A DNA stretch of 64,000 nt from Bacillota bacterium (lineage in GTDB: Bacteria > Bacillota > Clostridia > Acetivibrionales > DTU013): contig JAFABI010000043.1 of the NCBI GenBank assembly GCA_023426125.1, forward strand, positions 59,389 to 123,388, given 5' to 3'. Every line of letters starts with the position of its first letter. Within the stretch, counting starts at the first letter, position 1. The position numbers were made by a program, and so were the translations under genes. This document shows, piece by piece, positions 26,572-35,873 of this stretch. A model generated the notes under the pieces. The model worked only from the letters and a program-made list of their open reading frames with translations. It was not told the DNA's origin and ran no database searches.

Positions 26572-27075
26572 TCAGATGTAAACCACCAGTTCATCCAGTG
26601 ATTTTCTCACCTTTTGAGGCCCTGGGCTTTCCGGATACCCCAGAGGTATGAAGACGACGGGTTCAAAGCCTTCACCCAGCCCGACAACCTCACGGGCTGC
26701 CGCGGCGTTAAAGGCGCCTATCCAGCAGGTGCCAAGACCCAGTTCGGTTGCTGCGAGAATGATGTGATCCGCCACGATGGCGGCGTCCACATCACTGTAA
26801 TTCCGTCCGTCGGACCGCACCCAATTTTTCCGAGGGATGGAGAAAATGCCTACTACCATCGGCGCTAGGACAAACCAATCCCTCCCGTAGATTTTCTTCA
26901 ACTGCTCCTCCCGTCCCCGGGTATGGATCACAACAACCTTGAAGGCCTGCCGGTTGGCTGCGGTGGGAGCCAGACGGGCCGCTTCAAGTATCTTTTGAAG
27001 CTTTTCATCCTCAATGGGATCACTTTTGTAACTCCTTACGCTGTACCTTTTTTGAATCAATTCGAAATACTCCAT
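26572..27075 (-). CDS. nitroreductase family oxidoreductase
   Basis: A 167-residue flavoprotein of the small nitroreductase type. KRYSVRSY near residue 8 and ARLAPTAANRQ near 33 contact FMN, and ATELGLGTCWIGAF near 110 is the second cofactor loop. AAAGGAGG precedes the ATG. Proteins of this size act as homodimers on quinones, nitro compounds or flavins with NAD(P)H. No substrate can be inferred from the neighbours. Confidence 0.9.
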   Translation of the reverse strand: MEYFELIQKRYSVRSYKSDPIEDEKLQKILEAARLAPTAANRQAFKVVVIHTRGREEQLKKIYGRDWFVLAPMVVGIFSIPRKNWVRSDGRNYSDVDAAIVADHIILAATELGLGTCWIGAFNAAAAREVVGLGEGFEPVVFIPLGYPESPGPQKVRKSLDELVVYI

Positions 27076-27180
27076 ACAAACCTCCTTTACATTTATATCA
27101 TTTTATTCTTTGATTTGGTAAATTTCAAGAGGGACAGGCAATATTGGTACTGTCAATAATTAAGGTATAAAACTAACAGG

Positions 27181-27290
27181 GGTTACCATTGGCGTCCGTA
27201 CAGGGTATTCAAGAATCGCAGGCGGGCTGTATGGCATTTTTAGCAATAGATAACATTCATACGGACGCGCAATGCGCGCCCCTACAGGAC
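27181..27290. repeat. GTAGGGGCGCGC-type palindromic repeat, locus 1
   Basis: The core at 27261-27285, read on the minus strand, gives GTAGGGGCGCGC and then ATTGCGCGTCCGT. A degenerate inverted companion (CATTGGCGTCCGTACAGGG) lies near 27187. It sits between the nitroreductase and the DedA gene. The same family appears at six other places up to 43.97 kb. Confidence 0.65.
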
Positions 27291-27320
27291 CTATGATTTT
27301 TACAGGCTCTGAAATGTTTG

Positions 27321-27962
27321 CTAAATCTCTTGCTTTGGAAGCTTCTTCCATAGATGTGTCAGTATCCGATAGGATAGATAGAGACCAATAGCGCCAAAAA
27401 CCACTGCAAGGGAAATATCCCTGTATTTTGTAAGGAAACCGGAAATGCTTGACAGGTTGCCGCCCAGATATCTGCCGCCCAGGAAAAGGAGAAGGTCGTG
27501 GATCAGGGTTGCCACCATCATTCCCGTAAACGCGTACCTTCTGCGGTATTTCATCACGCCGCTGAAAAACACCGTCGGAAGGTACAAGCCGGGAATATAG
27601 ATGGCCGTGAGGAAAACAAGGATACCGTATTTTGATAACCAGTTCTTGATTTTCTCTTTGGTTTCCCCGGTAAAAAACCGGGAAAAAAACCGGTTGTTCA
27701 ATAATGCTTCGCCTTTGCAGGCTCCTAAGGTATATAAAGCCATATTGGCCGTTACAATAGCGGACCAGTAGGTGAGAAAAAGGCAAAGGCTTTGAAAAAG
27801 ATGCCTTTTATATTCAAGGCAGCCGCATAAAGCTACAACCAGTTCTCCGGGATATACCGGAAAGGCTACCTGTATCAGGCCTGAGACAAAAGTTGCCAAA
27901 AAAACGCTCCACCTGGGAAATTGATTAATATGTTCAATTAATTGGTATATAAATGCTTCCAA
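27321..27962 (-). CDS. DedA/VTT-domain membrane protein
   Basis: A 213-residue integral membrane protein with about five hydrophobic segments. It carries the VTT (SNARE-associated) signature: ARG/PGL-type loop YIPGLYLPTVFFSGVMKY near residue 121, and the amphipathic reentrant segments before it. It starts with TTG behind AAGGAG. DedA proteins act as flippases or support membrane energetics; some move undecaprenyl phosphate or phosphatidylethanolamine. The neighbourhood includes uppP and a two-component system, so a cell-envelope role is plausible but not shown. Confidence 0.85.
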   Translation of the reverse strand: MEAFIYQLIEHINQFPRWSVFLATFVSGLIQVAFPVYPGELVVALCGCLEYKRHLFQSLCLFLTYWSAIVTANMALYTLGACKGEALLNNRFFSRFFTGETKEKIKNWLSKYGILVFLTAIYIPGLYLPTVFFSGVMKYRRRYAFTGMMVATLIHDLLLFLGGRYLGGNLSSISGFLTKYRDISLAVVFGAIGLYLSYRILTHLWKKLPKQEI

Positions 27963-28090
27963 CGTTAATTTCTCCTTATGTTATTTACATACTGATACGA
28001 ATAAATTAGCAAAATGTCGCATGGAAATCCAGTTTTCTTGCGTTAAACTTATGTTAAGCAGCAATAAAAGATGCAGGTATCCTGATCTGC

Positions 28091-28123
28091 AGGGGCGCGC
28101 ACCGCGCGTTCACGCATTTTGCG
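28091..28123. repeat. GTAGGGGCGCGC-type palindromic repeat, locus 2
   Basis: AGGGGCGCGCACCGCGCGT followed by a small ACGCA/TGCGT hairpin, just behind the stop codon of the histidine kinase at 28143. It may double as its transcript end. Confidence 0.55.
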
Positions 28124-28142
28124 TCAACCCCTGTCAACCTCT

Positions 28143-30332
28143 TCATGAAGGTAGGGTGACCGTAGCCTTAAACAGGTCTCCGTCGATATCGATGCGAAAA
28201 GTGCCGCCCTGCAGTTCCGTCAGGCTTTTTGCAATGGAAAGTCCCAGGCCGGAGCCTTCGCTGTGACGGGACTGGTCTCCCCGCTTGAAGCGCTCTGTCA
28301 GTTCATCGGGGCTTATATTAAGCTCAAAGGCGGAGATGTTTTTTATGACGATATGCACCTGGCTGCCGGTCCCGGCAAGGTCAATATAGACACGGGAGCC
28401 CTTGAGAGCGTATTTGAAAACATTGGACAAAAGATTCTCAATGACGCGCCACAACAGCCTTCCATCGGCATTCACAAACAGCTTTTCCTCAGGAATACCG
28501 ATTTTGAAATCCAGGCCGGAGGCATTGATTGTATCCGAAAGCTCACCCATGCCCTGGGACAGCAGAGCCCCCGCATCCAGCCTTTCTAGGTTCACCGCTA
28601 TGCTGCCGCTGACGGCTTTTGCCGCTTCAAACAGGTCTTCCGTAAGGGTCTTCAGCCGGTTGGACTTCTGCTCCAGGATTTCCAGGTACTTTGGCGCGTT
28701 TTCCGACTGAAAGCCTTCGGTCTTAAGCAGGTCGATGTAGGTGATGATGGAGGTGAGGGGGGTTTTCAAATCATGGGACACATTGGTCACAAGCTCCGCC
28801 TTCATTCTTTCGGCCTTGACTTCACTTTCAACCGCCGCCTTAAGACCGTCGGCCATATGGTTTATATTTTCCGCAAGAAGCGACATTTCCGTTCCTCCGG
28901 CCGGAAGGATGCGGCATGAATAGTTGCCCGCCCTGAAACGCTGGACTCCGGTGGTTATCTCTTTCAGCGCCTTCACCTTCGCCAGCACGTAGATCAGGGC
29001 GCAGACATTAATTCCTATTATAAGCAGGCATCCGAACAAAAAACCTGCGCCGCTTTCGGATATGGCAGATTCGGCGGTAATAACTGCGGAAAAGATCACT
29101 GCCACGGCATAAGCAGTGAACAGCAGGGCTGCTTTGAAAATCGGAGGTCCCACGCTCAGAAGGCTTTTTACCCGGAGATACCGCTTTTTGATATACCGGA
29201 AAATAAATGCGGGGATTGCATAAAGCAGGTTGCTGCGCAGGAAACTGCGGAGCTTCAAATGCTTGGCAACCATTGTGAAGTAGATTAATGCCAGTACCGT
29301 GCCGGAAATTACCAGAAGAGAACCAAGAATATAAAATAATGTAAGGTCCGTGTTGTATGTGCTTTGCCAGAGCTCATAGAGCAGGTTGATGCAGAGCGCT
29401 TCGACTGCAACGATGATAGCGCAGCCTACGTCGAGGTACAACCCGTCAATTGTCAGAAGACGAATTCCATCCATATTGGGACGTCTGCCGGAGGCATAGA
29501 GAAGATAGCACAGGCCTGCAAGGAATAGGAGCAGGCCGGCTAAAGTCTCATAAAAGCCCCGGAGCCCGACGGCCTTCTGTGCCGAGTATGCTTGCTGCTC
29601 CTGCAGGAATCTGTCTTCCGACATACCGGTGTATAATTCTCCGCCGACAGGCAATAAATAGCTTGACAGGTTGTCGACCCGGTTTTTTTCCTCCGCCTGT
29701 CCGGAGGTCATAAACGCCGGAAGACCTTTGAAAAACGCTTTTGCGTCGGATTGCACGCCGATATTGGAGAGGACGCTGCCGTCGGGAGTGCGGGCATAAT
29801 AATAGATGCCGTCGGCCTTTTCAAGCCTGTCTTGATTAATATGGAAGGAATCGAGCTGATTTTGTATTTCATTTTGCTTCATTTGCTCCAGCTCTTGATC
29901 GATACGCTGCTGTTCTTCGAGGATAAAGCTGTCACGTTCCTGCTCCAAACGGGCGGTTTCCTTGTCGTTCCCGCTTCCCCTGGCATCTTCGATCCAGGCG
30001 GAATATTGGTCGTTGATAGATGCAATGCTGCGATTCCGCATTTCCCGGGCTTGCCTTTGAAGATTCGCCATGATGTCGGGAAAGGAATTGCCAGTTTTTA
30101 TATTCTCCTCACTTTTATAGGCAAATGCGTTGTTATACGCATATTGATAGTACTCATGAAGAATCCGGGCATTGGAACTGCTGCCCAGGTATTCGCCATT
30201 CCCGAAGGCATTTTCAAAATATGGCGCTTTTAAAAAACCGAAGGCTAGGAGCAGCATTCCCGTAATGCTTATAATCACCGCCAACAGCTTGATTCCGGCT
30301 GTGTACCTAATATTTTTCAATTTTGTATCCAA
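28143..30332 (-). CDS. multi-pass sensor histidine kinase
   Basis: A 729-residue kinase. It has helix 1 (14-34), then an outer region of 220 residues with a Glu/Gln-rich coiled coil (about 125-160). A cluster of membrane helices follows between 258 and 455, a HAMP-like segment, HisKA with H520 in NVSHDLKTPLTSI, and a C-terminal ATPase with the G2 motif GSGLGLSIAKSL. It begins with TTG inside the 3' end of the regulator gene (26-base overlap), so translation is coupled. The pair is divergent from uppP. Similar pairs respond to envelope stress or cell-wall antibiotics, but this is inferred from context. Confidence 0.88.
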   Translation of the reverse strand: MDTKLKNIRYTAGIKLLAVIISITGMLLLAFGFLKAPYFENAFGNGEYLGSSSNARILHEYYQYAYNNAFAYKSEENIKTGNSFPDIMANLQRQAREMRNRSIASINDQYSAWIEDARGSGNDKETARLEQERDSFILEEQQRIDQELEQMKQNEIQNQLDSFHINQDRLEKADGIYYYARTPDGSVLSNIGVQSDAKAFFKGLPAFMTSGQAEEKNRVDNLSSYLLPVGGELYTGMSEDRFLQEQQAYSAQKAVGLRGFYETLAGLLLFLAGLCYLLYASGRRPNMDGIRLLTIDGLYLDVGCAIIVAVEALCINLLYELWQSTYNTDLTLFYILGSLLVISGTVLALIYFTMVAKHLKLRSFLRSNLLYAIPAFIFRYIKKRYLRVKSLLSVGPPIFKAALLFTAYAVAVIFSAVITAESAISESGAGFLFGCLLIIGINVCALIYVLAKVKALKEITTGVQRFRAGNYSCRILPAGGTEMSLLAENINHMADGLKAAVESEVKAERMKAELVTNVSHDLKTPLTSIITYIDLLKTEGFQSENAPKYLEILEQKSNRLKTLTEDLFEAAKAVSGSIAVNLERLDAGALLSQGMGELSDTINASGLDFKIGIPEEKLFVNADGRLLWRVIENLLSNVFKYALKGSRVYIDLAGTGSQVHIVIKNISAFELNISPDELTERFKRGDQSRHSEGSGLGLSIAKSLTELQGGTFRIDIDGDLFKATVTLPS

Positions 30333-30993
30333 TTCCCCACACCACTTTCAAATATTTTGGTTCCTTCGGATTAATCTCGATCTTTTCCCTGATGCGCCGT
30401 ATATGCACGGATACGGTGTTGTCGGGATTGAAGGAAGGCTCGTTCCATACCTGCTCATAAATCTGGTCGATGGAAAACACCCTTCCCGCGCTTTCGCAAA
30501 GCAGCCTCAGTATTTTGTATTCGACAGGAGTAAGCTTAACGGCTTCGCCGTCTACAGTGACTTCCTTCCGTTCATCGTCGATCACCAGGCCTCCGCTTTT
30601 CAATACTCCGTTTTTCTGCACAAGACTTCCCAGAGAGGTATAGCGGCGAAGCTGGGATTTTACCCGGGCCAACAGCTCCAGCGGGCTGAAGGGCTTGGTC
30701 ACATAGTCGTCGGCGCCCATGGAAAGGCCGATGATTTTGTCCGAATCCTCCGACTTGGCTGACAGCATGATGATGGGTATGTTCCTCTTTTCACGGATTT
30801 TCAATGTTGCGTTTATACCATCCATGACGGGCATCATGATATCAAGGATGAGCAGGTGTATATCCTCCTGCTCCAGCAGGCGCAACGCCTCTGCTCCGTT
30901 ATATGCCTTGAATACCTTATAGCCTTCGTTTTTAAGATAGATCTCGATTGCATTGACAATTTCGTTATCATCGTCGCACACAAGTATATTCAC
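30307..30993 (-). CDS. OmpR-type response regulator
   Basis: A 228-residue regulator with a receiver domain (1-115). It has the acidic cluster D7-D9, phosphorylation site D51 in LILDIMMP, S78 and K100 in YVTKPF. The winged helix (130-225, KLTPVEYKILRLLCE and NTVSVHIRRIREKIE) is of the OmpR/PhoB class. It overlaps the downstream kinase by 26 bases. An extended -10 promoter lies about 100 bases upstream, and uppP is transcribed divergently 440 bases away. It would bind direct repeats as a dimer. The targets are unknown, and uppP is a candidate. Confidence 0.92.
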   Translation of the reverse strand: MNILVCDDDNEIVNAIEIYLKNEGYKVFKAYNGAEALRLLEQEDIHLLILDIMMPVMDGINATLKIREKRNIPIIMLSAKSEDSDKIIGLSMGADDYVTKPFSPLELLARVKSQLRRYTSLGSLVQKNGVLKSGGLVIDDERKEVTVDGEAVKLTPVEYKILRLLCESAGRVFSIDQIYEQVWNEPSFNPDNTVSVHIRRIREKIEINPKEPKYLKVVWGIGYKIEKY

Positions 30994-31094
30994 TTCATTT
31001 ACTCCGTTTCAAAAAGTTTTTTCATTTCCGGCAGGGCCATTCCTGAAAACCCCGCAGCCCTTCTTTTTTGCTGTGGCGTGTCCCGGCCCTTTAT

Positions 31095-31103
31095 ATTATA
31101 TCA
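31095..31103 (-). promoter_or_regulatory. extended -10 promoter of the OmpR/kinase pair
   Basis: On the minus strand TGATATAAT is a perfect -10 box with the TGn extension. No clear -35 box is seen, as is common for extended -10 promoters. Confidence 0.45.
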
Positions 31104-31165
31104 CATCCCTGCCCGATCCATTTTTTCCTCCTGCGACGCCGTAAAAAGTTATTGCACATAAATCC

Positions 31166-31241
31166 GTAGAGGCGGCCATTGACCGTCCGTATTTGCTATC
31201 GCCGGTCCTATCCGTGCGGACACGCTAATGACGCACCCCTA
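31166..31241. repeat. GTAGGGGCGCGC-type palindromic repeat, locus 3
   Basis: A composite copy. GTAGAGGCGGCCATTGACCG opens it, and an inverted companion ending in GCACCCCTAC closes it. It lies between the divergent regulator gene and uppP and is the main content of that 440-base gap. Confidence 0.6.
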
Positions 31242-31366
31242 CGGCCGAGTGAAATTTAGCAGAGTTTCCTCCCGCTCTGGTTATTACTATAACAGCAAAT
31301 TCTTACAAACCAATACACAGGATTCTTAATATTTTCTTAAGAAATCGGATTGTTTTGGATTTTGTC

Positions 31367-31394
31367 TTGAAATTATTCCCTTGACGTATATAAT
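31367..31394 (+). promoter_or_regulatory. promoter of uppP
   Basis: TTGAAA (31367-31372), a 16-base spacer and a perfect TATAAT (31389-31394), 40 bases before the ATG. Confidence 0.65.
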
Positions 31395-31433
31395 GTATGA
31401 ATAGTAATGATTTGAACAGGAGATAAAAACATC

Positions 31434-32258
31434 ATGGAATTCATTGAAATTATCAAAGCGGTCATCATAGGCATTATCGAGGGCATTACCGAGTGGCTGC
31501 CCATCAGCAGCACAGGGCATATGATATTGGCGGATGAATTTATAAAGCTTGATGTGACCGAAGCTTTTAAGGAAATGTTTTTAGTGGTGATTCAGCTTGG
31601 AGCAATTATGGCCGTAGTCATCCTGTATTTCAACAAGCTCAATCCCTTCTCACCCGCCAAATCCAATAGCGAAAAGAGGGAAACCTTCGGCTTGTGGTTG
31701 AAGGTAGCTGTAGCCTGTATTCCGGCAGGAATTATCGGATTGCTTTTCGATGATAAAATAGACCAGTTGTTTTATAATTATCAAACAGTGGCAATAACCC
31801 TTGTGCTGTACGGTGTTCTGTTTATCCTGATTGAAAACAAGAATAAACGCAGAAATTTTAAGGAGGACAACATCCTTCAGCTTACATACAAAACGGCCTT
31901 TTTTATCGGTATATTTCAACTGTTATCCCTCGTTCCCGGGACCTCGCGCTCCGGCGCTACCATTATCGGAGCCATGCTCATCGGCACATCAAGGGCGGTG
32001 GCGGCGGAATTTTCATTTTTTCTGGCAATCCCCGTCATGTTTGGCGCCAGTGGTTACAAATTAGCGAAATTCGGCCTGGATTTTACCGGGGCGGAGGTTG
32101 CCGTGCTTTTGACGGGAATGGTTGTAGCTTTCGCGGTATCGGTACTGGCGATCAAATTTCTTATAGGATATATCCGTAAGCACGATTTCAAGGCTTTTGG
32201 CTATTACCGGATTGTTTTGGGCCTTGTGGTGCTGGCCTACTTCCTATTAGTGAAATAG
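31434..32258 (+). CDS. uppP: undecaprenyl-diphosphatase
   Basis: A 274-residue membrane enzyme that removes a phosphate from undecaprenyl diphosphate, recycling the lipid carrier of peptidoglycan synthesis. It can give bacitracin resistance. Both signature regions are intact: EGITEWLPISSTGH near residues 17-30 and PGTSRSGATI near 172-181, which hold the catalytic Glu, Ser, His and Arg. About eight membrane helices are present. It has its own promoter and an AGGAG ribosome-binding site. The divergent two-component system may sense the same envelope stress. Confidence 0.96.
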   Translation: MEFIEIIKAVIIGIIEGITEWLPISSTGHMILADEFIKLDVTEAFKEMFLVVIQLGAIMAVVILYFNKLNPFSPAKSNSEKRETFGLWLKVAVACIPAGIIGLLFDDKIDQLFYNYQTVAITLVLYGVLFILIENKNKRRNFKEDNILQLTYKTAFFIGIFQLLSLVPGTSRSGATIIGAMLIGTSRAVAAEFSFFLAIPVMFGASGYKLAKFGLDFTGAEVAVLLTGMVVAFAVSVLAIKFLIGYIRKHDFKAFGYYRIVLGLVVLAYFLLVK

Positions 32259-32294
32259 GAAGGCTTCCGGCCGGGGGTGATCCCAAGGCTATTT

Positions 32295-33584
32295 TCACTT
32301 GTAATAAAGTTTTCTGGCTTCGTCCAGCACCTGCTCGGCAGACTTGCTGCCGGTTACGATGTAAGAGAGCCCTTGCCAGATCGCTCCGAATACTTCCTGT
32401 CCCAGAGCATCTCCCACGGCTCCGTTGATGGATTCCGCATTGTTCATCAGGTCCAGGCCGCTTTGGGCGATGGGGTTTTTGGCTGCCGCCTCGGTCACGA
32501 TGCATGGATATCCTGCCGTAGCGACGAATTTGGCCATGATTTCAGGCTGCGTCATGAATTTGATAAAGGTCATGCCCGCCCCAGCTTTTTCCTCATTCAG
32601 GTCCCTCACCAGGTACCAGCCGGTTCCGGCGCCGCCGATGATGTCGGTGGGATCGGCTTTGCCGCCGGGCACCATGGGCAGGGGGATGACTGCCGTATTG
32701 GTCAAATCACGCATTTTTCCCTGGGACCAGGAGCCGCTGACAAGCATGGCCGCCTTTTTGGAGGCAAAAAGCTCCACTGCGGCGGACTGCTTTAGCGTAA
32801 GGGCATTCTCGGTGAAGGCTTTCCTGTGGTAGAGCTCCTTGATCAGCTTCAGGGCCGGAGCCCATGAGTCGTCAAAGGGGTTTGCGTGGCCTTCCTTGCC
32901 GCCCATGGAAAGAAGGAAGGTCTCGATGAGGTAGTGGGGCTCATCCGAGAAAGCGCAGGCAATGGGGGTGATGTTTTTATTGTTGAAGATGGGGATGGTT
33001 TTTATAATGTCGTCGTAGGTTTTCGGTATCTCAAGGCCGGTGCCTTCAAAAAGGTCTTTGTTGACCCACATGCCCTCGAAAAATCCCAGAAAGGGCAGGG
33101 CATAGAGCTTTCCTTTGTATTTGCAGCTGACCAGAGGGTCGGGCTTGAAATTGGCCGCCCAGGCCGGGTCGGCTTTCAATTCCTCTTCCCACGAAATGAC
33201 CTTCCCCGAATCCACGATGGGTTTTCCGGTGGCGCCGTTAAAACCATAGGTCACATCGGGTTCATAGCCCGATGCGAAGTCGGTGTGAACCTTTATCTTG
33301 AAGGCATCGCCGGCGGCGGAGGTGGCCTCGTCCACCACCTTTATGACGGGGTGTTTTTCGGAAAATTCCTTCAGAACCTCCTGCCAGACGGCAGTATAAG
33401 GATCCTCACCTGTAAAGGTGGTGGCAACCCTGATGCTTTGCTCACCGACGGAAGGAACAGCCGTAGAACCGGCGTTTTTGGAAGCCGGGGAATTGTCCGG
33501 AGCGCTTTTCAAACAGCCGGCGGCCATGGACAGCAACAGCGCCGGCAAAATCAATCGACTCAGGCGCCTTATCGGGTTTTGCAT
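32295..33584 (-). CDS. sugar-binding lipoprotein of the second YesM/YesN importer
   Basis: A 429-residue family 1 solute-binding protein. The start is ATG 33584 with GGAGG ten bases upstream. A TTG three codons earlier would sit on the Shine-Dalgarno. Lipobox SMAAGC lies near residue 24, followed by a Ser/Ala/Pro linker. Later landmarks include FFEGMWVNKDLF and FASKKAAMLVSGSW. It is divergent from the YesM kinase and carries its own sigma-A promoter. The permeases of the set are 3.5 kb away at 37129-38900. It would deliver its ligand to them, and probably also to the kinase as a signal. Confidence 0.92.
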   Translation of the reverse strand: MQNPIRRLSRLILPALLLSMAAGCLKSAPDNSPASKNAGSTAVPSVGEQSIRVATTFTGEDPYTAVWQEVLKEFSEKHPVIKVVDEATSAAGDAFKIKVHTDFASGYEPDVTYGFNGATGKPIVDSGKVISWEEELKADPAWAANFKPDPLVSCKYKGKLYALPFLGFFEGMWVNKDLFEGTGLEIPKTYDDIIKTIPIFNNKNITPIACAFSDEPHYLIETFLLSMGGKEGHANPFDDSWAPALKLIKELYHRKAFTENALTLKQSAAVELFASKKAAMLVSGSWSQGKMRDLTNTAVIPLPMVPGGKADPTDIIGGAGTGWYLVRDLNEEKAGAGMTFIKFMTQPEIMAKFVATAGYPCIVTEAAAKNPIAQSGLDLMNNAESINGAVGDALGQEVFGAIWQGLSYIVTGSKSAEQVLDEARKLYYK

Positions 33585-33605
33585 AAGAAACAATCCTCCA
33601 TTCTT

Positions 33606-33633
33606 ATTATAGAGCCTGCGGGGGAAAAATCAA
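33606..33633 (-). promoter_or_regulatory. promoter of the binding-protein gene
   Basis: On the minus strand TTGATT (33628-33633), a 16-base spacer and TATAAT (33606-33611), 22 bases before the start codon. Confidence 0.65.
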
Positions 33634-33654
33634 GCGGGACAGAATTGGCATTTG

Positions 33655-33678
33655 TTGTCCGATTGTGGCATAGTAGTA
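33655..33678. promoter_or_regulatory. candidate YesN-type binding site
   Basis: This 24-base segment (TTGTCCGATT then GTGGCATAGTAGTA) matches 18 of 24 positions with 36761-36784, upstream of the permease genes. Here it lies between the divergent lipoprotein and kinase genes. Confidence 0.45.
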
Positions 33679-33763
33679 AAACAGGGAGGATTTTTTGCAA
33701 TGCTTGTAGAAATAAAATAAAGAAAAGCGGGAAATATTTTTTTTGTGTTCTTAAGAGGGACTC

Positions 33764-35569
33764 ATGGGCGGAGGATTTTTACCCCGTATATACAAATCCA
33801 TTTCCATAAAAACCAAGCTGATGTTGATAGCGATTATATTCATCATCTATCCTATCGTCATCCTGGGCTATTTTAACTACAGAAACTATGCGGATACGAT
33901 GCAGGACAAGGCAATAAAGGCGCTGGAGGGGAATGCCGGGGAGCTGACGGACCTTCTTTCCGACCGTATGACCAGTCTCAGTCTGTATACGGTACAGATA
34001 CTGTATGACAACAGAATTTATAATGCCAACAGGGATCTTATCAAGGGCAGTATGGATTTTGTGGCGGAAAATGAATTCACCGGTTATCTGCAGTCCACAC
34101 TTTTCATGAAGAGCGAATTGACCGAGATATTGGTCAGGTTTGACGGCAGCGGTAAAATCTTTCAGGTGAATAAATCCATGGGTTCTACCACCGATAGTTT
34201 TTTACAGTATGACAACCTTTATAAAAAGGCGCTGGAAGGCAACGGAAAGCCTGTGTGGTATGTTTCATACGATCAGGGCAGCGCGACGGGTATTTACCTG
34301 ACGAAAATAATCTATGACATTAATGACATAAAGCGGCAGCTGGGCCTTCTGGTTTTCAAGGTAAGTGACCGCTACATTTCCGAAGTGCTGAGCAATTATC
34401 TGTCCGCCACCGAACAGAATGTCAGCCTTTACAGCAGCGAAGGCCATGAGGTATTCGCCTTTAAGCCTTTTCAAGCGGATTACGGCAAGCCGCTGGCGGA
34501 ATTTCTAGGCTCAGCCTCCGAAACCTGGTCGGGTGAGGTAGAATCAGGCAATGACAGGATTTATCTCATCTGCGGCACCATCAAGCCGGATAACTGGAAG
34601 CTGGTAATGGGCATATCGTCAAATGTGCTTTTAAAGGATGTGCGGGACACCGCCAGATCAATCCTGGTTCTTTGTGTGGCAACCCTGCCTATTTGCATAT
34701 TGCTGGTCAATTTCCTGTATACGGATATCATAAGGCCGATGAATCTTCTGATCAAAAAAATGCAGCGTATGGAAAAGGGCGATATCGGCGTTACCATTGA
34801 AAGCGACCGCGGGGACGAATTCGGATATGTTTACCGCACCTTTAACCGGATGTCCCAGGAGATCAAGAACCTCATCAATACGGTCTATAAAAAACAAATT
34901 GCCACCAAGGATGCGGAAATAAAAGCGCTCCAGGCACAGATCAACCCGCATTTCCTGTACAACACCCTGGATTCCATTAACTGGAAGGCCAAGCTCAGCG
35001 GGGTCAATGAAATCAGTGAAATGGTAACGGCTTTGTCCTGCATCATTGAAGCCAATCTCAACCGGAAAAACGAGAATTTTGTTGAGCTGGGCAAAGAGAT
35101 AGAATATATTAATAATTACTACCTGCTTTTGCAGAAGCGTTTCGGCAGGAAAATCAGGCTGGTAACCGACATTGGCCCGGATACCTTGAAGTACATTATT
35201 CCAAAGCTCATCATCCAGCCCATCATTGAGAATGCAGTGTATCACGGGCTGGAAATGAAGGTGGGTACAGGGACGATCAACCTGAAGGTGAGCAAGGCGG
35301 AAGAAACGATGCTGATTGAAGTAAGGGATGACGGTACGGGCATTGAGGAAGGTACCCTGGCAAGTCTCAAGGAAAGCCTGGAGAAATCCCTGGATACGGA
35401 GATGGACAGCGATATATCTGCGCGTTCAAGCATTGGGATTATCAATGTCCATAAGAGGATAAGGCTGCTGTATGGCGAGGAATATGGCCTGACGATCTCC
35501 AGCAGGGTTTCCGAGGGAACCGTCGTATCCATACGGATGCCGGCAAAATGGGCAGAGAGGGGAGCGTAG
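33764..35569 (+). CDS. YesM-type sensor histidine kinase
   Basis: A 601-residue kinase with helix 1 (about 19-37), an extracellular sensor region (40-295), helix 2 (298-318) and HAMP (320-372). H396 in INPHFLYN is the phospho-acceptor. The ATPase motifs are LIIQPIIENAVYHG and DDGTGI. It pairs with the AraC-type regulator at 35874. The stop codon TAG at 35567 is the first part of a GTAGGGGCGCGC-type repeat, so the repeat begins exactly at the end of the reading frame and may have replaced the original terminus. The last residues (MPAKWAERGA) still look normal for the family. Confidence 0.92.
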   Translation: MGGGFLPRIYKSISIKTKLMLIAIIFIIYPIVILGYFNYRNYADTMQDKAIKALEGNAGELTDLLSDRMTSLSLYTVQILYDNRIYNANRDLIKGSMDFVAENEFTGYLQSTLFMKSELTEILVRFDGSGKIFQVNKSMGSTTDSFLQYDNLYKKALEGNGKPVWYVSYDQGSATGIYLTKIIYDINDIKRQLGLLVFKVSDRYISEVLSNYLSATEQNVSLYSSEGHEVFAFKPFQADYGKPLAEFLGSASETWSGEVESGNDRIYLICGTIKPDNWKLVMGISSNVLLKDVRDTARSILVLCVATLPICILLVNFLYTDIIRPMNLLIKKMQRMEKGDIGVTIESDRGDEFGYVYRTFNRMSQEIKNLINTVYKKQIATKDAEIKALQAQINPHFLYNTLDSINWKAKLSGVNEISEMVTALSCIIEANLNRKNENFVELGKEIEYINNYYLLLQKRFGRKIRLVTDIGPDTLKYIIPKLIIQPIIENAVYHGLEMKVGTGTINLKVSKAEETMLIEVRDDGTGIEEGTLASLKESLEKSLDTEMDSDISARSSIGIINVHKRIRLLYGEEYGLTISSRVSEGTVVSIRMPAKWAERGA

Positions 35570-35640
35570 GGGCGCGCAATGCGCGTCCGCAAATGCAATC
35601 TGCGCCAAACAGCTACCGGACGGCCAATGGCCGTCCCTGC
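35566..35640. repeat. GTAGGGGCGCGC-type palindromic repeat, locus 4
   Basis: GTAGGGGCGCGC then AATGCGCGTCCGCA, followed by an inverted companion ACCGGACGGCCAATGG ending in CCGTCCCTGC. The first bases include the stop codon of the kinase gene. Confidence 0.7.
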
Positions 35641-35728
35641 GCCGTACGCCTTACGGCCAAATGGCCTCTTGTATCAGGTTTTTTTCATACCCATGCCGCA
35701 GGAAAGTGGTACACCTTAGTATGAAAAT

Positions 35729-35804
35729 GTAGAGGAGCGCAGTGCGCGTCCTAAGAATGCAATTTGAGGTGACGAATACCGGCTGGCTAATGGCTGGCCC
35801 CTAC
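35729..35804. repeat. GTAGGGGCGCGC-type palindromic repeat, locus 5
   Basis: A degenerate copy, GTAGAGGAGCGCAGTGCGCG, with the inverted companion CCGGCTGGCTAATGGCTGGC ending in CCCTAC. With locus 4 it fills the 304-base gap between kinase and regulator. Confidence 0.6.
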
Positions 35805-35873
35805 ATAATCATACTTTTTATACTGACACGCCATAATACTTGAGTTCCGATTTTGTAAGGGGGCTGATGACAA

